Assembly (NCBI RefSeq): GCF_030463535.1
Contig: NC_132887.1
Coordinates: 21,160,943-21,224,942, forward strand
Length of the DNA stretch: 64,000 nucleotides
Reading direction: 5' to 3'
DNA from: Salminus brasiliensis
Lineage: Eukaryota > Chordata > Actinopteri > Characiformes > Bryconidae
This document shows, piece after piece, positions 48,301-60,935 of the stretch; the first letter of the stretch is position 1, and each line of letters opens with the position of its first letter. A model generated the notes under the pieces. The model was not told the DNA's origin. It ran no database searches and was given only the letters and a program-made list of their open reading frames with translations. Made by a program: the position numbers and the translations under genes.

Positions 48301-51300
48301 TTGGAACAAAACCCTGTGTCTCCAAAACTGTACTTTTACAGGAGAAGGAAGAAGCATTCTTAACTTGTGATGGAAGTTAGTGTAACAAGATTTTGTACTG
48401 TTTCTATTGGTCAGTCGATCATTAATTTTTAAGACAGTGTAAAGGGTAACTGGAGATCACAAATTATACTACAAAGATAAAAATACAGACACAAGGTTTG
48501 CCTTTATAGACAGAACAGAACTTTGAATGTCAGAAAGAATAATGATAATATGTTATTTTACTCATATTCATAATTAACTTGGTTGTTTGGTGGAAGGTCA
48601 ACACTCACCATTTTATGAAATTTAGATACATAAATACATTTCAGTTAAAACACTTAAAATAAAGGTGCCAAAATGATTCTTGGGAAATATATTTAAACAA
48701 AAATTGCTAAAGAACCCTATAAAGAATTGTTTATATAAATGACGTTTGAATGTGCAGACCTGTTTTCAAAAAATATTAAAATAAGGCAGAAGTTCAATAC
48801 AAATGAAAGATTTCACCTATAATTTTTTCACTGAGTAGAATAGACTTTAACACAATAATAAAACAACACTGTACAATAATATAGAACAGCTGATGTCAAT
48901 CTCATTGTGTTTATCCTCTCTTCTTTGAAACAAAAAAAAAAAACAACACACAGCAATGAGCTGCTTTCCCTGACGTCCACTATGACTAGAAAAGTGTCCC
49001 CTATTGTGGAGGACAGGATTGACTCCACAGAGTGCAATCCCATCTTCCCTGGACTGAAGTACTGCACCATAGTCCGCTATTCCAACGCCAGCTCAACCAA
49101 CAGCGCCCCCTACTACCCCCTAACTGGAGAAACTAGGTAAGAAACACTAGAACAAGTGGGTTCTAGTATATTGATAGCCATTCTGTCAGCATGTCTATTT
49201 AAAGAGAAACATATAATGAGTAGAAATACGTTTACATTGTAAATATTGGTCTAAACAAAACCTCTAAATTTTTAATGAATTATTAATTTAAAAATTTTAA
49301 ATGAGTGTATGATCTGATATTGATACTAAAATGTTGTTCCTACTTGTAGGTGTTAATTGATATCAGGGTAATACAATCAAACCCTTGCTTTGTGATAATG
49401 TCCTGTCATTTCTGTGTAAATGTATTTCTAATTCCATGCATTTCTATTCATTAATTTTCTGCCAGGTTTGCTGTGGAGCTTCAGCCCACTGGAGACGTAA
49501 CGGATTACACAGCAACCATTGGCTACGAACTCCTGAGAGAGGGCAAGGAGGGCCGCCATAAGGTCGATTCCCTGGTGCTTTCACTAAAGGCAGAGGGTAA
49601 TTATCTTTTTATTGTCTCTCACTGTTAGCCAGTCTTTTAGGTCTTTAACATGAATAAACAATTCCTGCACACCGAAGACATCAATGTGGCCTTGCTCTTC
49701 CTTTAGGTGCCACACCTACCATGGCTACTGCAACTCTGAAATACAACCGTAACAAGAACATTTTCACCAGCGAGCTTCAGATACCAGACTATGATGTAGA
49801 GGCTGGTATTAAGATGGAAGTCACAGATGCCACTAGAAAGGGGACGAAGATACGTGGCATTACCATCGATGTAACCAACAAAAAGAACCTCTATCTGTCT
49901 CTGAATGGACACGCCAGGTACAGTATGGGCTGCTGTCATTTCTATGTGTACACAGCTAATGACTTCTTCAGATGTATACATTTTACCTGGTCACATGACT
50001 CTGATTCTAGAATGGTAAACAGATGTTACTTAAAAAGATGTTACATAATACATATTGTATGATTTAATAAAATGAATGTTTTGCACTCTGTGATTTGCAG
50101 ACTGGAGTCCATGACCGATGGTGAATTGGAACTGGAGATGGCCATCCCTGCTCTACAGATGGATGCTTCAGCAATTGCCAGTCTGAAGAATGCTAATGGC
50201 CTTGTTTTGGAACTTGACACTCGCTTTAACTGCCCTGACACTTTATCTCTGCAGAAAGTTGTCCTTAGATATGGTAGTAATATTATATATGTCATTCCTT
50301 TGCGATGCTGATGTTGTTAAATCAAGCCTTGATCTTTTATCGCTTGATCTCCTGTCATTTTTTGCAGATGAGAACAAGATTGAGCTGGAAGTTAAGTCAG
50401 ATATGAACTCAGAAATAACAAAACACATCCCAAATATGGACCAGTACCAAAGCCAGCTACAGACATATATTGATGACATCCTCGACCAGAAGGTAGCCAA
50501 AACTGACATGAAACTCCGCCATATTGTTTCGAAAGGCATTGAGGTAAGTGTTTTAAAATGAATGTTATCCCATTTGTTTGAATATTTTACTTTAGCTCTC
50601 AGCTAGAAACCTCTGGTTAGTAGAACATTAGGTTGGATGTACCTAGAATATTTTATTCAACCTTTTGTTTTTATGTTTTACATATGTTTTTTTTTTTTTT
50701 TACATTTTTTTTACATTTGGTAGGTATATTTTAAAAAGTAGGGCAAGTTCAATTTAAACCTTTTTATTATCAGTGTAAATTCAAATATATTGAATTCTTT
50801 GTTTAAATAAATGTTCTGTTTTTTCGTTTTTAGTAGTAAATGTTTTATGACACATTTATAAAATATGATTTATCAGTGTGAATATGTATCAGAGTTATCA
50901 ATGTTTGTATTGTATTGTATTTTATTAATTGCCTTTTTAGTTTTGAGAACATGACTTTAGATGATTTTACTAACTGGCAATGTGAGAAACGTACTAATAA
51001 CGTTGTTATGCAAACCATTACCACATCACACGTTTTCAGAATATGCCTGGAACATTACTTCCTTAGCGCTACAGGCTAACCTTACTGGAGCCATTTAAAA
51101 ACCTTGCTGTGCCTTCCAATAATGTTCTCTACTAGCTGGGCATGCATTTAAATGTTAATTACTTCTGCCAATTAGCATTTTGCTAATGCTAATTACCAAC
51201 TTTGTTGATGTTTGTTAAATAATCTTTTTTTCCATCTCCAGGCTGGTAACATTTGGTTTAACAAATTTGGAGGAGACATTCCATATCTGAATAATCTGAG

Positions 51301-54300
51301 GAACAAGAGACACATTCCAGAGCTCCAGATGCCCAGTATACCAGAACAGTTGTATTTCAAATAGTGAGTCATTTGTTTCATTAAGTAATGGTGTTTCATT
51401 ACGACAAACTACCTATCTTTACAAAGCAAGAAGAGGGAAAGCTGTGTATACGTATTGTACATATCTTATATTGGGCTAGCTATTCTTTCTTTACATTTTG
51501 CATATTTATGTTTCATTTTTTTCTCCCTCAGCGATGCCCTGTTCAGGTACGAATTCAACAAGGACAGATTATTCTACTCACTGCCTCTTCCCTTCGGTGG
51601 CAAATCATCTGAAGAACTAAACGTCCCCTCTGAGATAACCCTTCCAAATGTCCATGTGCCTTACCTTGGGCTACTGAAGTCTCAATCTAGGCACAATGTA
51701 CCCTCATTCACAATCCCCCACAGCCTGGACTTCTCCGTGCCTCAGCTTGGGGTAGCAGAGCTGTCTGCTAAGGTGAACAGCAACTTCTATGACTGGGAAG
51801 GCTCAGTCTCAGGGGGCAACTACACAGCTGACGTTCCCAGCTACATCGCTAAATACAAAGTTATGGCCAGCTCTCCTGTGACGCCCCTTTCATATAAAGT
51901 TGAAGGTATGTTAGCTTCACTCAAGTATTCCAACATTTTCAAAACATATTAAATATTGATTTATAATAATTGTATAATCTTAGTTAAGTATTTATCACTT
52001 CTTTGAGATCATTCTAAAGAAACAATGAATAATGGAATGAGTTGTGTATATTGAAAAGCATGTATCTCCAAAATGGTGACTTTATAAGAGAAGGCTAAAA
52101 TGTTAAACTGAATGGAAGTCAATGTAAAATAATAGTTTATTCCAAGCAATTTAGAGCATTTCTAATAGTCTATTCATCCAGAATTATTTACACAGTGTAC
52201 AGAGCAGCTACAGGGCTCAAACCATGGAGAACTAACTAAATTAAAAACGGACAAAATGAGAGATACATGTTTTTTATTGGATAGCAGCAATATATCAATA
52301 CTGGATACTTTATGTTTTGAATGTCTTGTTTTGTCTTCATATAGGTACAGCCCTGGTCTATGGCACTGTGGATGACAGCTTCAAGTACCTTGTGAATGGG
52401 TCCTTTAATCACAAGTTCATTGATGCTAGTTTTAGTGCCTCTGAAAGTGTGACTGTTACTGAAAGCTTGACTAGGAGAAATGGAATGAACAGCAAAGGCT
52501 CCTCAATTTACAAGTATGAAGCAACCAGCCCATTTGGTCTACATACGTCTCTCTATTATTCTATTCAGTCCACTTTGACAGACTTTGATCTTGTGGGAGA
52601 TGTGAATATGGATGGAGCCTTAAAAATAGGTCCTTTCTATGCAAACTCTGCATATACCCAATCCTACACCATGAATCTCCAAGAACACAAAGGAAAAGGG
52701 GAATCCATTCTGACGTTTGACACCTCAATCCTCAAGGGAAAGAATGTGATCAAGGGTGAATATCTCAACGATGAGCTGTTAATTGTGTCCAAAACAAGTG
52801 CTGAAGATGAGACTCTAAAGCATACAGGTCAACTGAGCTACAAGGACGGCCAGTTGTCTTTGAAGTCAGATGGCAGTGCTGTAGCACTGGGAAAAACCCT
52901 CCGCTGTCAAACTGAACTTGGTTTGACGAAGGAAGAAGTCAGCTTCAGAATTGAGACCCAGGCAGATGATGCAACAAATCGAGCATATTCCCTGCTTACT
53001 GGAGCTCTGAATGCCAATGGACTTGAAGTCAACACGGATGGTTCCCTAAACTTTGAGGAGAGCCGTGGAATGCACAAAGGTACCCTTACCCTGGGCATGA
53101 ATGGCTTGGCCACAAGTTGTACAACAACCCTTCAGTGTAGCTCCATGACATTTGAGAATATCTTCAATGCTGGAATTGATGGAACAGGAGCTTCCATGTC
53201 CCTGGTTTCTAAAGGATTAGCCCAGGACAACACAGCAGAGCTCAATGTGGAGGGCAAGATCTCAGATACTGAAGCTTATCTAAACAGCGTTTTTAAAGGC
53301 AATGCTTTTGATGGTGATGCAAGGAACACAATGAATTTGGGTCTGAACAAGCAGGGGCTGACGCTCTCCAACACCATGACAGGCACGTTGAAAAAGATGA
53401 GGACTGAGAGTACCCATACCCTAACTGTAACTCTGTGGACACTGGCATTCCGCTCCAAGACAGACAGTTTCATCTGTGATGGTGCATCATATAACCATGA
53501 TATCAAGTTTAACATGAGGCCTTTTGCTGCATCCGTTGTCTCAGTCAATAAGCTTGAAATGTTTGACCTCAGTGTCAGCAATGAGGGCCACATTAAGATG
53601 GAACCACTTAAGTTAGATGCAACTGGAAGCATTACTTGCAAATACAGAGAAGAGGACACCATCAAGAGTACTTGTGGAATCAGCTTTGCTGACATGACTG
53701 GTTCCATAAAATGTGATTCGACTGCCGATGTCTTGGATTCTCAGGTCCGCCACAACTTTGAACTGGATGTTGCTGGACTGTCCTCTATTATTAACAGTGA
53801 GATCCGATTGAACTCTAGGGCGCTACGCATTGAGAATGTCATCCGTGCAATGGCCATGCCATTTAGCTTCACTGTTGATGCTCTTCTAAATGGTGATGGT
53901 TCAGTGACATTCTATGGAAAGCACACTGGTCAGCTCTACAGCAAGTTCCTCCTGAAAGCAGAACCTTTTGCGATTGCTGAGTCCCATGACTGGAGAGCCT
54001 CTGCCACACACATGTTGACAAATGGAGATTCAGCTGAAACTCACTTTGAAAACAAGTTTGATGGCTTGTTGATACCCAATGAGCAGTCTGTGCTGTGGAG
54101 ATTCAAGTCTAAGCTCAATAACCATGCCTACAACCAAGATGTCAGCATTTACAACAAAGAAGCGGAAATGGGTGTTGAGATGTCTGGAGTGCTCCTGACA
54201 AATCTGTTCAACAAGGCTGCAGGATCAAGTGACATTTCATTGGACAACCAGGAGTTCAGTGTCTCCAGCTTCTTGAAGTATGACAAAAACAGTGACTGTC

Positions 54301-57300
54301 ACATCATTTATTTACCCTTCATTGAGAGCCTTCCAGTTACCTTCGAGAAAATGAAAACTACAATTCTGAATGTCCTTGAGTCCCTCCAGCAGTATCTCAA
54401 TGGTTTGGATGTCAACGATTTGGTCAAGCAGTTCAGGGAGAACCTGGATAAAGTCCCACAAAAGGTTAGTGACTTCATTGTGGAATCTGATCTAGAGAAC
54501 AAATTCAACATGGTCAAGGATAAGGTGGTCTCTTTGGCACAAGACTATGCTATCACACTGGATGATCTGGAAGCATGTATGGAGAGCCTTAAGGTAACCC
54601 TGGAAAAAACCTTCATTGATTTGGCGACCAAAGTGAGCCACTTAAAGAATCAAATCAAAACATTCATTGAAAGTGGATCCTGGTCCAAAATTCTGACAAA
54701 TATTGGAGATGCACTCATGGCCTTTGATGAAAGATATGATATTACCAGAACAATCGTAAGAGTCATCTCTGCCATTGAAGATGTAATCAGACAGATTGAT
54801 CTCCAAAAATTACAGGATGGCAGCATGAAGTGGCTGAAAGAACTTGATGCCAAGTATGGAATCAAAGCCAAAATTCAGGACAAAGTGACTGAACTGAAAC
54901 AAGTGATAGAGACCTTCGACATGAAAATGTTAGTTCAAGATGTGACTGACTATATAAGCTCCTTTGACTTGGCTCAGTATGCAGAACAGCTGTCTGATTA
55001 CATTCCCTCTGAAGACATCGAAAAGGTGCTTGATTCCATGAAGGATATTTTTGTCAACTGGATTGAGGAATATGAGGTTGTGGAAAAAATCAATTACATT
55101 TATTCAAAACTAGGTGAACTGTTTCAGAGATATGAAATCAAGAAGAAGATGGAGGTTTTCCTGGAGCAAGCAAAGATTCTTATCAAGCAATACAAAATCC
55201 AAGAGACAGTTAGGGCAATGGTAGATACTTTAAAGTCCATTCCATTTGAATACTTTTCAGACAAGGTCTTGCATCTCTTAGATACTATTGTTAGTCACTT
55301 ACAATTAATTGACATCAAACAATACATTGATGATCTAAATGAGCACATTCTAATGGCAGCTAGGTATCTAAAGAACTTCGATTACAACAAATTTGTTGAT
55401 GATGCTAATGCACAAATCAGCAAAGTAATAAATTATGTTAACGAACAAATAAAGGTCTATGAAATCCCAGAGAAAATCGAGGCATCCAGGATGTTCCTAA
55501 GAGAGCTGCAAGCCTCTATCATTAATTATGTGGAGCAATTGAAAAACACCAAAGTAGCAGAGCTTTACAGGATGATCATGGGTGTATTGGACACCACAGC
55601 TCTTAAGGATATTAAACTGAAGATCCAGGACACCATTGAAGATATGAGGCAGAGGATTAATGACATGGACATCAGAGATGAAATTTCTGTTTACTTACAA
55701 AGAGCAAGTGAATCCTACAGTAATATGATTGACTACATCTCATCACATTTAAAAAACTTGATTGAGGAAATTCGCAAGATATCCCAGGATCAGAAAGTAC
55801 TTGATCAAATCCATCAAGCTGTGGAAGAAGTTCTAAGTTTTCTCAGGACTGCGCAAATCGAAGTGCCGGCTTTTACTCTTCCCTTCACTACACTTGAGGT
55901 TCCTGCTTTTCAGATAAACCTGGCTAGGCTTCAAGACCTTTCGGTTCCATCAAAGATAACAGTACCAGCATTCGCAATTCACTTTTCACAATTATATTGG
56001 GCCCAAGTTTCATCTTTCACTATTGATTTTGAGATAATTAAAAACAAGATAATTGAATTCATTGAGTACATTCAGGAGTTAGAAATGCCAAAGCTGGATC
56101 CGGAGGCCACTTTTGGTGATTTGAGAGCCCTTTATTTGTTCGACCTGCCCGACTTTACTGTCCCAGAGGTCAGACTCGTAGAGCTCAAGTTTCCCGAAAT
56201 CAATATACCAACGCTAAATTTGCAGAATTTTGATATCACCATGTTGCCAATTCCTGAAGTCAAGCTGCCTCAGATTCAATTTGAACCATGCATCCCTGCC
56301 TTTGGCAAGCTTCATGGAGAATTCAAAATCAGTTCTCCTCACTACACGATTACAACAGCTGCAGCAATCCAAAATACAACAACAAAAAGCTTAGAGCCAC
56401 AGTTCAAGGCGACCTTCACCTCACAAGCACAATCTACTCTCAAAGTTCTTGGCTACACATTGGATGCAATGCTTCAATTTGAAGCCCCTAAAATGAAGAA
56501 AATGGTCATCAGTGAGACGATAAAAGCTAATCACATGGCTTTTACTATTGACCATGAGGGTTCCCTTGTTTTCAGTAGTCCATCCGTTGAAGCATCAGCA
56601 AAGACAACTGCTAAGGCCACGACTGAAATGTATAAAGCTGATTTACTAAACAGTATCGGAGTTGCTCTAAAGAATGGAATATCTCTGACTATGGATACAA
56701 CCTATAACCACAACCTGGACATCCCCTCTAAGGACATCTCAAGTCAGGTCATGATTTCCAAAAAAGCCAAGGCTCAGTTTGAGTCTGGAACTATTTCTGT
56801 CACCATTGGAAATAAGGCAAATGGGAAATGGTCTATCAAGAACTACAACGATGAAGGCACACACAAAAGCGATCTGGAATTCAGTGTCAACACTGGCACA
56901 GCAAAGCTCACATTTGATGGTGAGACAAACAGCCAAAGCCTCAAAATGAAACAGTCAGTCAGTGCTGAATCAGTCATCCTGAGTTACATCACCATTGATG
57001 CCAGTGCTGAGACGGAGACTCCTTTCATGAAGACGAGTGTGATAAAGGTGACAGGGAAGGCTCAGTTGGAAGGTCTCAAAATTGAACTAACAGCTTCACA
57101 CAATGCAGAACTGATTGGAAGAGTCAGTGGAACCGTGTCCAATACTTGTGACTTTCTGGCACAACCATTTGAGATTAGCCTTGACTGCAAAAATAAAGGA
57201 AACTCCAAAATTCTCCTCCCCCTAAAACTAACTGGAAAGATTGATCTCCAGAACGATTATAAGATGGCTCTGAGCTGTGGAAAACAACATGCCTCTTGGG

Positions 57301-60300
57301 TGGCTCTGGCTCGATTCAACCAGTACAAATACAATCACATCTTCTCATTGGATAACAATGAAAAAGATGCTACAGTCTTTGTATCTGTTGATGGTGAGGC
57401 TAATCTTGACTTTTTGACGGTGCCTCTAACCGTTCCAGAGATGACTGTGCCATACTTTGATGCAAAAACACCAATGATCACAGAATTTTCTTTGTGGGAA
57501 GATCTGGGTTTGAAAGCCCTCTTGGCCAGTCCTCGTCAGTCCCTTGACATTGATTTCAAACTTCAGTATCAAAAGAACCCTGACAAGCATACGTTTGATC
57601 TAGATCTTGAGCCTGTCTACACTGCCATTAATGAAAATGCTGAGCTCTTAGGACTACAGTTTGAATTTGGAAGAGACAAAGTCCTTGATGCTCTGACCAG
57701 TTCTTATGACCAAGCTAGGGCTCAGTTTGAAAAATTTAAAATCGACACATCCAACCTCCCCCCAAGATATTTCACTGTCCCTGGATACACCGTACCAGTT
57801 CTGAATATTGAAGTATCAGCCTTCCGAGCTGAGTTACCTGCATTCGGCTATTTCATTCCCAAAGAGGTCAGCACACCAAGTTTTAAAGTTCCAATGATGG
57901 GTTTCTCAGTGCCCTCCTATACTCTTGTTCTTCCATCTCTGGAGTTGCCTGTCTTGCACGTACCCGAGACACTCAGGGAGTTGACGCTGCCTACAGTCAC
58001 AATACCAGATATCCGGAACAATATCATGATACCTGCTCTAGGAAACATGACCTATGATTTCTCCTTCAAGTCCCCAGTCATCAGTCTGAGCTCTAATGGT
58101 GGTCTTTACAATCAATCTGACATCGTACTCAAAGTAGGAGCATCTTCCACCTCTGTGTTTGAATTCCTCAAAGGCAAGCTTGATGGGACAACCAGCGTCA
58201 CTAAGAAAAGAGGTCTGAAAGTGGCCACATCTCTGTCACTGGAACACAGCAATGCAGCATATACTCATGAAAGCACCATCAGCCTCACCAGGAGGAACAT
58301 GGAGGCTTCAGCAACAAATGACGTGAAAATCAACTTGCCCATTTTTACAGTGGAGTTCAATCAGGTACTCGCTGGAAATCCCAAGACCAAGCCTAACCTT
58401 TCCTCCAAAACAAAACTTCTGTATACGTACAACCTGCCATCATTGAAAAGTGAAGGAAATGGAAATCTACATCACAATTTTGCACTTGAAACACTGTCAT
58501 CCTACTTTTCTCTGGAGAATTCCTTGAAGGCAAAGGCAGACGGAAAAATACTGGAGACGGGACGTTTTTCAAAAACCTTTGACAATGAAGCAACTGTATA
58601 CCTAAATGCCAATGGTCTACGTTCCACAGTAAAAACGGACATGAAATGTGAGGCTGAGTGCAAGACGACTAAAATCTGGAATGTCGACATGACTAAGAAC
58701 TTCGCTCTGGATGCTTCTCTTAGACGTGTTTATGCCACAATTAGTTACACAAGCAAAAATGAGGCGAATGTTGCGTCTTACTCAACCAATGGAGAGCACT
58801 CCGCACAGGGTACCATTGAGTTTGTTCCTCTGACAACGCTGTCTGGTAATCTGAATCTTGATTTGTCACAGTCATCTAACCTCGGCCTTGCACGCATTGT
58901 TGAGAAGGTCGACATTGCTCTCACTTTAGACAAACAGAAATTCACCTGGAGTGGCATGGAACAAATACCATTAATTAAACATGCTAGTGATCTGATGCTG
59001 TCTAACGATGCATCTGAGGTGCGCATGGAGATAACAGAGTCTGTTGAAGGTCGTCTCGCTTTCTTGAAGTCCATCAGATTGCCCATCTACCAGAAAACAC
59101 TATGGGACGTGCTGAAGTTTGATGAGGCCACCAGCACTGATCAGCTACAGTTCCTCAACGTGTCGACACATTTGGTGTACACCAAGAGTATAGGCGGAAC
59201 CCTGTTTGCACTGCCTGCCACAGTGTTTGAAAATGGGGTTACTTTTGAAATTCCAGAAATCACACTAGCCGTGCCAGACTGGGTGAAGCAGATCCCCCAG
59301 ATGATAAGGGAAATGGATCAGCGACTTGAAAACATCGATGTGCCTGATTATGTTTCCATCCCATCCGTCATCACCATTCCCACTTTTGACGTACCTCTCA
59401 CGACTCTTCGTGTGCCGTCCTTTACATTAGATCTACAAAATCTGAAAATCCCAAAATTGATTAGCTCACCTGCTTTCGACGTAACCTTGCCAGGTCTACC
59501 AGTGATCAGAATCCCAAACTTTAACATTGACATGAAATATGTGAGGGATAAAATGGCTCTCCTGCTTCTGAAGCTACCTCAATACGAAATCACCATCTCA
59601 CATTTCACACTACCCAAAACTTTTACCATTGGCGAGCACACCATCAGGCTGGACGACATCACGAAAGCAATCTATCATTTTGAGATGCCAACTATAACCA
59701 TCCCTGAACAGAAAATTGAGATCCCTGAGATAGCACTGCACCTGCCCGTCAGTGTCTTCATTCCATCATTTGGTGCGCTCTCTACTACTGTCAAAGTTGC
59801 CTCCCCAATTTACAACAATACGTGGACTGCAAAAATGGAGAACACAGACCCAGGGTTTGACTACACACTGAAGTCCTCATGCACCTCCACATTGACCTTC
59901 CTGGCATACGACTTGGATGGTAAGATCCACTGTAATTATAAGTGTTTTTTTTATCTGCAAATAAGTAAAAACCTTGTTAATTACTCTTATGCTTGTACCT
60001 TTCTCAGCTGTTGCCAAAGTCTTACTTGAAAATGGAGCCATGAGCCTGGATGGAAAGTGCACCTTCCTCCACAATGATGTAAAAGTCAACTGGAAGCATG
60101 ACCTCAGACAGAACTTGAGGTAATATTTAGCGTTAATTTGTGTCCCAAACACAGCATGCTCTTTTGTTAAGGGAACTTGGCTGTCACTTTTGCATTAGGC
60201 ATTATTTACACTTAAGTTAATAAAAAAAGTTAAATATTGTGCATTTGTCCATAAAATTGAAATAAATAAGTTAATTAAATACGTTTTTGCCCTGAAACAT

Positions 60301-60832
60301 TTAAAAAATCATAATTTTTCATTTTTCTTACACAGAATTAAACGAGAGGAGCCTTCAGACTCAAGGTAAATGTTGCCAATTCACACAGGTTTTATGTTAA
60401 ATATCCACATTTTAACACTTGATGTGCCTAACTTTATACTTACACTTGCTTCTGTGTTATGCCTTAGCTCCATCAAAATATCTTATTTGACATAAAAATA
60501 GGGTAAAATAGAGTGTTTTTTTTATTTATTTCACAGGCCATCAAGCCACACTCTGGATATTGATATTAACAGCCAGACCTTTGCTGACATGAGCTTCCGC
60601 TATGCCTCCCACAACATTGGTATCACATCTTCAGTATCCTCACCTTCAGCTGGCTTTGTAGGACTGCAGTTCACAAGGAGGTCCCCTTCTCAATATTATG
60701 GCAAACTTTTCAGCAGATACTTAGTGAGTAATGATGTCATGCACATACACTACATGTCCAAATGTTTGTGGACACCATGAATGCATTCAGCTACTTTAAG
60801 TTGTACCCCATTGCTGACACAGATGTGCAAAT

Positions 60833-60870
<38 letters not shown>

Positions 60871-60904
60871 CTTGCCTAGCCCCTGTAGATAAATAGATAG
60901 ATAA

Positions 60905-60935
<31 letters not shown>

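Larger units (their letters stand above)
52345..59919 (+). other. apob: apoB giant exon 25 (7,575 nt)
   Basis: A single open exon encoding residues about 1383-3907, the counterpart of the giant exon 26 of mammalian APOB and almost the same length. The open frame runs a little upstream (to 52317) into intron 24, but the acceptor ATAG at 52341-52344 and the homology [20 protein letters not shown] set the true start. The donor is GGTAAGAT after the codons for DLD. It contains the rest of beta1, the helical alpha2 region, the VP-rich strands, beta2 and the LDL-receptor site. No frameshift or stop was seen. Confidence 0.95.

Noticed and set aside
52317..52344. ATG-initiated start for the giant apoB frame
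   Set aside because: It lies in intron 24. The ATAG acceptor at 52341-52344 and homology show that the frame is entered by splicing.
59920..60029. C-terminal extension of the giant apoB frame
   Set aside because: It is read-through into intron 25 past a good GTAAGA donor; homology stops at the donor.
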